A stretch of DNA of 25,773 bases, taken from Coemansia sp. RSA 487. Its lineage: Eukaryota; Kickxellomycota; Kickxellomycetes; Kickxellales; Kickxellaceae. Under the pieces are notes generated by a model. That model did not search any database, was not told the DNA's origin, and saw nothing but the letters and a program-made list of their open reading frames with translations. Shown here one piece after another: positions 18,975 through 25,773 of the stretch; the first letter of the stretch is position 1, and every line of letters begins with the position of its first letter. Made by a program: the position numbers and the translations under genes. The stretch spans positions 1-25,773 of the forward strand of contig JANBRJ010000145.1 of the NCBI GenBank assembly GCA_027577595.1. Direction: 5' to 3'.

Positions 18975-19223
18975 TGTCACACTAGTGTTATTGTCGCATG
19001 CAAGGCAAACCCACTGTCGTGAGTTTGCACAGCCATTAAACGCTAACAATGAAATAGTCCACTACATGTAACGGCTCTCTGTCACATATAAGAGCAGCAT
19101 TGCCCGTGGGTCATTGCCTTCTGAAGGAAGGCATGGATTTTTTCTTTTATCTGGTTTGAGCAACAAGATATCAAATAACTACTCTGTGTTATTTTATCCT
19201 GAGTCCATGGAAAACCCACCACA
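18975..19223 (+). mobile_element. R2 copy 1: LTR-like 249-bp unit, probable solo LTR
   Basis: Begins TGTCACACTAG and ends AACCCACCACA (TG...CA ends). It is flanked by a perfect 5-bp direct repeat TTCAG (18970-18974 and 19224-19228), the target-duplication size usual for LTR retrotransposon integration. It contains a TATA-like ACATATAAG. The same 249-bp length recurs at 20637-20885. No coding part adjoins it, so this reads as an old solo LTR; the family is not identifiable. Confidence 0.6.
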
Positions 19224-19305
19224 TTCAGAATCTGAACTCGATCAAAGGATTTTGAAAACCAGGTCAATGGTAACCATAATGATTAAAAAATGTTGACCTT
19301 ACCTA

Positions 19306-19438
19306 TAATATGAATAAAAATATATTGCATGAAACTAAAGAAAGGAAAAAGGAAAGAAAAGACCTGCCCACATGTGTCGACATGGCATACCGTTAAATAG
19401 TGGTAAACATACATCTGGTAATTAGATCTCGTGTCACA
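19306..19438 (+). repeat. R1 repeat, copy B
   Basis: Starts at the inner end ATATGAATAAAAATATATT, runs through a purine tract (AAAGGAAAAAGGAAAGAAAA) and ends GGTAATTAGATCTCGTGTCACA. It matches copies A and D in the same orientation. No partner arm is visible nearby, so it stands as a solo unit. Confidence 0.75.
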
Positions 19439-20636
19439 TCACCGTTGGTAACTTGTAGCTTCAACTTTGGATATTTTAAATAAGCCCAAACTATTTATTG
19501 CACTTCAATAGCTAAAAGCGTCATTCTAAGTAGCTCTTCTATAGGCATTTACCATAGTTTGATCCGTGTTGTGAGTGAGTTTTGCTGTTTCTATTTTGCA
19601 ACTAGTGTCTGGGGTTGGTTAATCTAGCCTGTAGCATCATTTTTCTTTTCCACCATTCATTTTTAACCAGAATGGAGTTTTCAGAACCTATAATTGTTAT
19701 TGCATGTTACAAGGATAAATTCAAAGCGGAACTAAAATTCCTCCTTGCTTTTATTCAAAAACATTGACTTTTGTAACCGTTAAAAATCTATGTAGAACAT
19801 TCTGATAATAATGGCGGCTTGGCAGCTTGCGAGCTTAATTGCTACCACACTGCATATTCAATACAAAAGAAAGTAAAACCCTGAATTCTGAAAATACTTT
19901 ACATAGGAGCATAGCTATCACCAAGATCAAATGGAGGCCAACTCCACAGAAAGTGTAGTCTAGCCACATTATCTTGGATCAGTGCAATTAGACTCTTACT
20001 CACAGGCCATTCTTACATTTGTAATTGCTGAATTAATTGTTAGTGGAATAGCTGTACCACGTTTCCCAGAATTATATAGCTTTGTGTGAAGCATAGTAGA
20101 TACTTTGTTATTGCCTTTCCACAATGCATCAGCATCACTTTCAGTTACAGAGGGCTTATATCTCTCCGTCCTTGATATATTGTCAAGTGGGTCAAGATAA
20201 TCCACCAAAACTACTCTTTTACTTGGATCTATCATATCTACGATGGCCTTATAATAATTGTAAGTTGCAATTGCAATGCATGTAGAAGAAAAGCAGAGAA
20301 TTTCCTTCTGCTTTTATATTCATAATTTTTTTTGTATTTTTTAGTAAGGAAAAAATACGTATGTAAATAGATTGAAATTTTAAAAAAAAGAAATCACCCA
20401 TATAAATAAATGTGAAGTTCTAAATTAAGAATATTAAGTTATTATAGAAATATGATAATGATGTAATGGTATCTAAATATATAATTACAAAAAATTTAGG
20501 TTTCAGCTGTCTTCCAGTAATTATAAATGTATTTATAGATCGTTTCTAACATTTCTACTATATTTAGCCTTCCCAACTAGTTGCAAAAGTACACAAGTTA
20601 TAAATAAACATTACTAGGCTTATAAACCAGGTATAA
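19439..20636. other. AT-rich region with a weak ORF and a partial R3 copy
   Basis: A degraded R3-like stretch lies at about 19700-19790 (GGAACTAAAATTCC and CTTTTATTCAAAAACATTGA match the R3 arm at 21751-21919). A 79-aa minus-strand ORF at 19996-20235 has a protein-like look (VVLVDYLDPLDNISRTERY) but no recognised family; it may be a remnant of a mobile-element gene. Confidence 0.35.
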
Positions 20637-20885
20637 TGTCATGCTAATGTGTTGTCGTATGCAAGGCTGATTCATTGTCATAGGTTTACACAGTCACTAA
20701 ATATTAAAACTGCAATAGTGCACTACACGCAACAGTTTACTGTTACATATAAGGGTAGTATTGCCCGTGGGTGATTGCCTTTTGAAGGAAGGTATGAATT
20801 TTTCTTTTATCTAGTTTGACGAAAATAAGAGATCTAAAAAGTACTCTGTGTTATTTTATCCTGGGTCCGTGGAAAACCCGTCACA
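20637..20885 (+). mobile_element. R2 copy 2: LTR-like 249-bp unit
   Basis: Same length and orientation as copy 1, with long shared blocks (ATTGCCCGTGGGT, ATTGCCTT.TGAAGGAAGG and ACTCTGTGTTATTTTATCCT). It begins TGTCATGCTAATG and ends ACCCGTCACA. No clean flanking duplication was found (TATAA and TGCAA flank it). With copy 1 it brackets 1.4 kb; it could be the second LTR of a small non-coding element or an independent solo LTR. Confidence 0.55.
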
Positions 20886-20929
20886 TGCAATATACATAAA
20901 AATTAGGATTATAAAAAGCAAGGGTCATC

Positions 20930-21280
20930 ACTCCCATTCGGAGGATGTTCAACAATCCAGCTATTGCCAAATTCTCACCCATGTCAGATAAAAGGGGACA
21001 CATTGTATAGACAAGCTGCAAGACATAAAAGCAAGAATATTACATTTGTTTGAGTCCTCTAAGAAAGATTGACAAGCTGCCATCAATGAAGCAACTAGAG
21101 AATTGTATGCAAAATATAAGAAAGGTCTGCAGGAAGAAACTGTTCCAATTTTGTCAACTACTGCTGAATGGATTTAACAGAAAGTATGTAATATACTGCC
21201 AAGTCTAAAGAGCAAGTAAGAGCAGAGAATTGGCTGAATATTTAAAGATGTTCATGCAGGAAACAGGGAAAATCATCTTA
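20930..21280 (+). pseudogene. Decayed coding remnant of unknown family
   Basis: One reading frame over about 350 bases keeps protein-like sequence (for example DKLQDIKARILHLFESSKK and ELYAKYKKGLQEETVPILST) but is interrupted several times. No family recognised. Its place between R2 and R3 makes a mobile-element origin likely. Confidence 0.25.
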
Positions 21281-21300
21281 AAACTGGTTCATTGTATCTA

Positions 21301-21453
21301 TTTTTGTGATAATAGTCAGCTTGCAACTTAGATTGCAAGTTGCAATCGCAGGTTTAATTTCTGTAGTGTTTGTATGGGTACAAAAGCCAGGTTGTTCATG
21401 AAAAATAAAGACAAAAAACTTTAGTTCCGTCAAAACATTTGTTTGTAACAATT
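21301..21453 (+). repeat. R3 left arm
   Basis: Inverted copy of 21751-21919. Shared blocks include CAGGTTTAATT.CTGTAGTG, TGTATGGGTACAAAA.CCAG, TTGTTCATGAA.AATAAAGAC and ACTTTAGTTCCGTCAA. The outer end begins TTTTGTGATAATAGTCAGC. Confidence 0.75.
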
Positions 21454-21567
21454 TTAGCAATACTACTGATACAAAAAAACAGAGATTCTGTTCCAATTTA
21501 TTGATTATAGAACATGTGGCATTTTATAGCCATAAAAACATTTATTAAACAGTTAGGAGGTATATCA

Positions 21568-21698
21568 TGTGATACGAAATCTAATTACCGGATGTATGTT
21601 TACCATTATCTAGCAGTATGCCATGTCAACATAGGTTGGGCATGCTTTTTCCTTTTCCTTTTCCGGCTTTAGTTTTTACAATATAGTTTTATTCATAC
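21568..21698 (-). repeat. R1 repeat, copy C
   Basis: Outer end TGTGATACGAAATCTAATTA on the left, inner end ATATAGTTTTATTCATAC on the right. It lies inside the R3 inverted pair. Its pyrimidine tract holds three CCTTTT units. It is inverted relative to copy D across the chitosanase gene. Confidence 0.78.
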
Positions 21699-21750
21699 AA
21701 AATATGACATATGATTCCTAACAATATCATTGACTTGCGTTGAGCCAAAT

Positions 21751-21919
21751 CGTTACCACAGTCACTGTTACAAATAAAAGCCTTGACGGAACTAAAGTTC
21801 CTTGTCTTTATTCTTCATGAACAATCTGGGTTTTGTACCCATACAAAACACTACAGTAATTAAACCTGTGATTGTGACTCACCATGCAACTCGCATGCCG
21901 ATCATTATCACAGTCACAA
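21751..21919 (-). repeat. R3 right arm
   Basis: Reverse complement of the R3 left arm. The outer end ATTATCACAGTCACAAAA is on the right. The two arms face each other across about 300 bases that include R1-C. The chitosanase stop lies only about 20 bases beyond this arm, so the arm probably supplies that gene's 3' flank. Confidence 0.75.
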
Positions 21920-21941
21920 AATTTATATTCAAAATAGAAAG

Positions 21942-22910
21942 TTAAACGAAAAAGAAAACAACTAGCATAATTGCAAGTACATGGCTCCTGGTAAATGTGC
22001 TAATAATAGCCAGTGCTCCAGAGCTACTGTCACCTACCTCACCCATGCCATCCTCATTGTCATCATTGCTGGTGGCTGGTGGTGTGTTTTGTAAAGGCTC
22101 ATCTCCAGGTAAATAAGTGTGGTCACATGTAACATCGCCTACTTGACCTTTGTTGTTTAAGACTTGCAAGTCATGTGTCCATACATACTCTGTTTGGTTG
22201 ATAATGTACCTGTATGATTCCACATTAACCATATTTCCCTTCCCAGCAAGATTATTTTCCCTGACATCCAAAAATGCCTTGAGCCACACAATTTCATCAA
22301 CCTGTGTGCCATTGATATTAAGAGTGCTTCCAGAATCACCATTTTTATCATTAACAAACCCTTTGTTGGTTTTATTAACCATCCACTTGAGACTTCCCTT
22401 GTTACTTCCTGCGCCATTTGTAAGTGCAGCATCATACATCTGAGCCTGACTCACACTCAGCTGCAATCCAAGACCATCAGCAACATCTTGAGATGGGGTA
22501 AAATAGAGTCTGTCAAATACTGTGCCCTGGGCTGACCAAAACTTTTGGCTAGCTGATGCTTGTTGCCAGGCATTACAAAACCCATCCAAGCCATCAGTTG
22601 AACCATCGCTATCTTCTGCATACTGTTTAAGTACACTATCATACTTTGTAAATTCGTCATTTCCACCAGTCAGGTTGTGGTAGGCTTGTATAACCTGCCA
22701 AGCATCCCCTGTCCCAGTGCAAAAGTTTGCAATTCCTGCAGCATATCCATTACCAGTGTTGTCTACACCACAATTACCATACTGGAATTTGATTTGACCT
22801 ATCTGAAATACATTAGTAAGTTGGAATGCAAGATTCTTTGGGCATCCAGTAAGCCCGGCAGTTACAGAGTGAGCAGCAGCAAGAATAAATAGCAAATATT
22901 TGGTTAGCAT
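21942..22910 (-). CDS. GH46-type chitosanase-like secreted protein, probably catalytically impaired
   Basis: 322 aa from the Met that begins a signal peptide (MLTKYLLFILAAAHSVTAG); an upstream in-frame Met would bury it. The GH46 fold is followed throughout: LTNVFQIGQIKFQYGNCGVD (31-50), TGNGYAAGIANFCTGTGDAW (52-71), DRLYFTPSQDVADGLGL, LSVSQAQMYDAALTNGAGSN, then VDEIVWLKAFLDVR. In GH46 enzymes the acid is Glu in a VFEN-like motif and the base is Asp in DGRGYT. Here a gap-free alignment puts Gln at 36 and Thr at 52, so normal hydrolysis of chitosan is doubtful. An acidic linker (about 283-295) and a hydrophobic end (VLAIMLVVFFFV) suggest a GPI-anchor signal. Codon use is more AT-rich than in the left-hand genes. 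It lies among repeats R3 and R1. Confidence 0.8.
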   Translation of the reverse strand: MLTKYLLFILAAAHSVTAGLTGCPKNLAFQLTNVFQIGQIKFQYGNCGVDNTGNGYAAGIANFCTGTGDAWQVIQAYHNLTGGNDEFTKYDSVLKQYAEDSDGSTDGLDGFCNAWQQASASQKFWSAQGTVFDRLYFTPSQDVADGLGLQLSVSQAQMYDAALTNGAGSNKGSLKWMVNKTNKGFVNDKNGDSGSTLNINGTQVDEIVWLKAFLDVRENNLAGKGNMVNVESYRYIINQTEYVWTHDLQVLNNKGQVGDVTCDHTYLPGDEPLQNTPPATSNDDNEDGMGEVGDSSSGALAIISTFTRSHVLAIMLVVFFFV

Positions 22911-22974
22911 AGTGAAAACAGAAAAATAGAGAAATGAAAGAAAAACTGCCTGTTCAATTGGATAATAGCTGGCA

Positions 22975-22985
22975 TTTATATAAAT
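22975..22985 (-). promoter_or_regulatory. TATA box of the chitosanase-like gene
   Basis: ATTTATATAAA on the minus strand lies about 65 bases before the ATG. It falls between the gene and R1-D, so the promoter is not supplied by the repeat itself. Confidence 0.5.
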
Positions 22986-23097
22986 CACATGGAATGTTTG
23001 TGGCAAAAAGTATAAAGTCGCAAAACACTTTGTACCCTTTTTAATACAAAAAAAAATAAAGAAGCAAAGAAGCAAAGAAACAAAGAGAATAGATATT

Positions 23098-23229
23098 ATA
23101 ATATGAATGATACAACCTGCGCAAAGCTAAAGAACGAAAAAGAAAAGAAAAGCCCTGTCCGCATGTGTTGGCATGGAATACTGTTAAATAATGGTAAACA
23201 TATATCTGGTAATTAAAGCTTGTGTCACA
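23098..23229 (+). repeat. R1 repeat, copy D
   Basis: Inner end ATAATATGAATGATAC on the left, outer end GGTAATTAAAGCTTGTGTCACA on the right. It lies upstream of the chitosanase-like gene, in inverted orientation to copy C on the other side. Confidence 0.75.
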
Positions 23230-23285
23230 GGTATAAATGTAGACCATATTATGTTGGAATTTCAATCTTTCCCTTTCACTTTTGC

Positions 23286-23494
23286 TGTGACGGATTTACC
23301 ATGAACCTAGAATAAAATAACACATACTAATTTTATAGATCTCTACATTTCTTCCAAAAGCTAGATAAAAGAAAAACCCATACCTTCTTCCAAAAGGCGG
23401 TGACTCACGGACAATACTGCCCTTTATATGTAACAGAGAGCTGTTACGTAAGTGCACTGTTGCAATGTCCACAATTAGCGGTTGCTTCAGCCAC
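23286..23494 (-). mobile_element. R2 copy 3: partial LTR-like unit
   Basis: Reverse-strand copy: its minus-strand end reads CCGTCACA (left edge), with shared blocks AACAGCTCTCTGTTACATAT and TGTGTTATTTTATTCTAGG. About the first 40-50 bases of the 249-bp unit are absent, and the R1 foldback begins directly at this edge. Confidence 0.6.
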
Positions 23495-23820
23495 CTGTGT
23501 GACACAAAATCTAATTAACGGATGTACGTTTACTACTACTTAACAGCATGCCATGTCATTGCAGGCAGACAGATCTTTCCTTTTCTTGGTCCCTTCTTCA
23601 GTTTTTATAATATACATTTATTCATAATAAAATAGGCATGAAGGAGCTTGGAGTAAGTCTGGCATTTTATAATCTGCAATTTTTTTAGAATGAATAAAAG
23701 TATATTATAAAAACTGAAGAAGGGACCAAGAAAAGGAAAGATCTGTCTGCCTGCAATGACATGGCATGCTGTTAAGTAGTAGTAAACGTACATCCGTTAA
23801 TTAGATTTTGTGTCACACAG
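23495..23820. mobile_element. R1 foldback element (copies E and F)
   Basis: Two R1 units in inverted orientation, E (23495-23636) and F (23688-23820), separated by about 50 bases. The arms agree almost base for base from the outer CTGTGTGACACAAAATC through the core to CTTCAGTTTTTATAATATAC. The whole is a 326-bp near-perfect palindrome that would form a long hairpin as DNA or RNA. It has MITE/foldback architecture and encodes nothing. No clear target duplication was found. The near identity of the arms suggests a young origin or arm-to-arm correction. Confidence 0.85.
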
Positions 23821-23871
23821 TTTGTTTAACATCCTGGATCCTGTGTTCACCTCGTAATAACGCTCACAACA

Positions 23872-24081
23872 TTATTTTATCTTTTCACGTTTCTTCCTCT
23901 TTTTTTCTAGACATTTCTTCAGCCCATCTTTATCAGCGCCATATATTGGCACTCCAGCAATCCCCTCAATTACTTCTACAGCTTCAATACACGCAATAGT
24001 TGTATGTATATCTCTATCTGTTTTATCTTTCCTATAATCCCTGTGAGCAGCCTTTACTTTTCTAAAAGTTTTCAGTACCAT
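23872..24081 (-). CDS. Small hypothetical protein or gene fragment, 69 aa
   Basis: Begins MVLKTFRKVKAAHRDYRKDK, contains the helical-looking IEAVEVIEGIAGVPIYGADK and ends in a Lys/Arg/Glu-rich run. No family recognised. It could be the N-terminal scrap of a larger gene, since its end runs towards the R1 foldback and AT-rich DNA, or the first exon of a spliced gene. Confidence 0.3.
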   Translation of the reverse strand: MVLKTFRKVKAAHRDYRKDKTDRDIHTTIACIEAVEVIEGIAGVPIYGADKDGLKKCLEKKRKKREKIK

Positions 24082-24283
24082 AGTTGAAATTGGGATTCAA
24101 ATTTGCGAATTGTTGAAACTCAATAATGGAGAGCACAGACAACGAATGTCAAATCCAGTCTGGCGTTGGAAAGTACTTTAATATATGGAATTTGGCGAAT
24201 AATTGGATAAGCATGCAATTGTGTTCAAAATATGAGGCGAAAAATAAAAATAGATTATATATGCCATAAAATGTACAAGATTA

Positions 24284-24325
24284 TTCAATAATAATAATAA
24301 TAATAATAGTAATAATAGTAATAAG
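24284..24325. repeat. (AAT)n microsatellite
   Basis: About a dozen AAT/AGT trinucleotide units in a row, within a gene-free AT-rich stretch (24082-24478) that otherwise shows nothing. Confidence 0.8.
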
Positions 24326-24478
24326 AGGATATCTTGAGCTATAAAAATATAACACAGGTGCGGAGGATTTGGCCCACTAAATCCGCTTCATTATATTAAA
24401 TTAGCTTCTGCTGGTTGAAGAGCGCTGGAAGTTGAAATACATTTGTATATTCAAATCATGGAGCATGATATCTTCTAT

Positions 24479-24570
24479 ATGAATATAAAATATATTCTAA
24501 AAACTGAAACAGGAAAAGGAAAAGGAAAAGGAAAAGGAAAAGGAAAAGGAAAAGGAAAAGGAAAAGGAGG
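24479..24570 (+). repeat. R1 inner half (copy H) with an expanded GGAAAA tract
   Basis: Starts at the R1 inner end (ATGAATATAAAATATATTCT, then AAAAACTGAA) and passes into nine perfect GGAAAA units (24512-24565). R1 sequence is not recognisable beyond the tract. Other R1 copies have at most about three such units, so the tract has grown here and the outer half has been lost or replaced. Confidence 0.7.
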
Positions 24571-25040
24571 CAATTGGCGTGTTAGAGCAAGAAGTAATCA
24601 AGAGGGAAAAGTGCCTTCTTCCTTTATGCAGCGCCGTTCAATAAAGAGCTGGCAATCAGCAATCACAGCAGCCATGAAGATGAGGCAATCAGCGATCGCT
24701 GCTTTTTTTGCAGGGAAAACCGAATAATCGCTGCTCTTTTTCCACTTGCATAATTTATTTCCTTCTGCCTTTTCACTAAATATCTTTGCCCACCGCCATG
24801 CTACATCTGCAAAACAATCACTAGCATCCTCTGCTTTTCAATCCACTGTCTACCTTTTTCAACTTGCTGAAAACTATGGTGGTGTCGCCTCCACTTTCTG
24901 ATTGTCATTCACTTGGATAAACAGCCTCCACTGCCGCCTGCGAAATCCACTTTACCACCATTTACCATGCCCACAGCCACTACTCAGGAAAAAGAAATCG
25001 ACATAATCATCCTCTGCTCATCGCTACCACTTTAATCATA
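24571..25040. other. Gene-free, low-complexity region
   Basis: Polypyrimidine-biased DNA with short local repeats (GCAATCAGCAATCACAGCAG; GCGATCGCTGC near 24692-24703). No gene recognised. Confidence 0.4.
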
Positions 25041-25170
25041 TGTGATACGAAATCTAATTACCGGATGTATGTTTACTACTATTTAACAGTATGCCATGTC
25101 ATCGCAGGTAGACGGACTTTTTCTCATCTTGGTTCCTTCTTCAGCTTTAAGAATATACTTATATTCATAC
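25041..25170 (-). repeat. R1 repeat, copy G
   Basis: Outer end TGTGATACGAAATCTAATTA, inner end AATATACTTATATTCATAC. It belongs with E and F to the subfamily that has TTTACTACTATTTAACAG and TTGGTTCCTTCTTCAG, distinct from copies A-D. Confidence 0.78.
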
Positions 25171-25219
25171 TAAAACAAGCCTCTGCACAACCAAACCATT
25201 CTGGCAAAAAACAGCACCC

Positions 25220-25365
25220 AGCCTAGTTATGTCGGCTACATCTCTCTCATTGTCCCCATTGACGTCGAAGGCACTCGTCAGGCGCCGTGTGAAAACTGCT
25301 GGCTCGCTTGTCTACTTTGTCACGCACTCTGGAATTGCAAGCGTCCGCCAGTCGCTTGATGCAAG
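25220..25365 (+). pseudogene. Cys-rich coding remnant (zinc-cluster-like)
   Basis: One frame reads YISLIVPIDVEGTRQAPCEN, then CWLACLLCHALWNCKRPP: a CxxC-x3-CxxC-x5-C pattern that resembles a small zinc-binding cluster. It is short and isolated and is probably a fragment of a mobile-element or other gene. Family unknown. Confidence 0.2.
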
Positions 25366-25773
25366 TAGCCCCACTCATCTTCTTAGCAAAGCCCACAAAT
25401 ACTGTGCTGTATTGATTTGATGAAAAGAATAAAACCAAGAGAAAACGATTTGGTTGTTTGGCAGGCACGGTTTTCATGTCTTCGTGTGTCGGGTTCCTTT
25501 AGATTAGGAACCACGGAAGTATCGCTCCAGATCACCACACCCTATCTCATGATGAGCCATTATATATTAAAATTACCCATCATGTTTGTATCACACGCAG
25601 CAAAAAAATGCCAACAAGGCTAAGGTGTGGCCAGCTCTCCAAAGCTGCTTCTCAGAGGCCCCCCTCTCTAACCCGCCGCCTCCTAATCCCCCTCAGGTTG
25701 TCATTCTAGTAATATATTTGGATTACATGTCAAAAAAGTCTAATGGCGACTAATCTTCGCATCCACCGCACCG
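25366..25773. other. Right-hand end, nothing recognised
   Basis: Short ORFs only (for example 25417-25623), with no domain or repeat that I recognise. Confidence 0.35.

Noticed and set aside
21942-23075. Longer 377-aa form of the chitosanase-like protein starting at 23075
   Set aside because: It would place 55 residues before a clear signal peptide and would include the TATA box in the coding sequence; the Met at 22910 is better.
24284-24570. CRISPR-like or telomeric array
   Set aside because: Repeats are simple AAT and GGAAAA microsatellites without spacers, in an evidently eukaryotic setting; GGAAAA is not a telomere repeat known to me.
24443-24727. 94-aa ORF with a (GK)n run
   Set aside because: The GK run is the translation of the GGAAAA microsatellite within R1 copy H; the rest is not protein-like.
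1-25773. tRNA or rRNA genes
   Set aside because: No cloverleaf with TTC-A/G-A-N-T-C box and no rRNA core sequence was seen on either strand by eye; a covariance-model scan would be decisive.

Overview
The window looks like nuclear DNA of an early-diverging filamentous fungus, most likely a Kickxellomycotina relative (Coemansia-like). The evidence is long intronless ORFs, short AT-rich spacers with TATA boxes close to start codons, a GH18 class III chitinase, a GH46-type secreted chitosanase, MATA_HMG-type HMG-box genes and a decayed fungal lipin. The assignment rests on protein style, not on a marker gene, and is an inference.

Layout. 1-1380: relic of a LINE-like non-LTR retrotransposon, interrupted by a short repeat called R1 here. 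1465-3051 (-): SNG1/DUF3533 membrane protein. 4014-5117 (+): secreted GH18 chitinase. 5682-6848 and 7430-8593 (+): tandem pair of seven-helix receptor-like proteins. 8674-9324 and 9794-10726 (-): two HMG-box transcription factors that share a second motif upstream of the HMG box. 11546-13252 (+): PUF6/PUM3-type nucleolar RNA-binding protein. 13373-14527 (-): RMD5/GID2 E3 ligase subunit. 15277-15735 (-): UBE2C/UBC11, the APC/C E2. 16117-18309 (+): lipin (PAH1/NED1) pseudogene.

From about 18.3 kb to the end the DNA is AT-rich, gene-poor and full of short repeats. Three families can be defined by eye. R1 is a ~130-bp unit with eight copies or parts in the window, two of which form a nearly perfect 326-bp foldback. 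R2 is a 249-bp LTR-like unit with TG...CA ends; one copy has a perfect 5-bp target duplication. R3 is an inverted pair with ~160-bp arms. The one intact gene here is a GH46-type chitosanase (21942-22910, -), in which both positions expected to hold the catalytic acids are replaced. It lies between two R1 arms in inverted orientation.

The left two thirds hold normal housekeeping and sensing genes: ubiquitin-dependent control (E2 and GID E3 subunit), ribosome biogenesis (PUF6), cell-wall turnover (chitinase), and a cluster of two receptors beside two HMG-box factors that recalls, but does not prove, a sex- or signalling-related locus. The strongest leads are the HMG pair with its unnamed extra motif, the possibly inactive chitosanase in its repeat setting, the R1 family, and the lipin pseudogene whose in-frame stops are all TAG.
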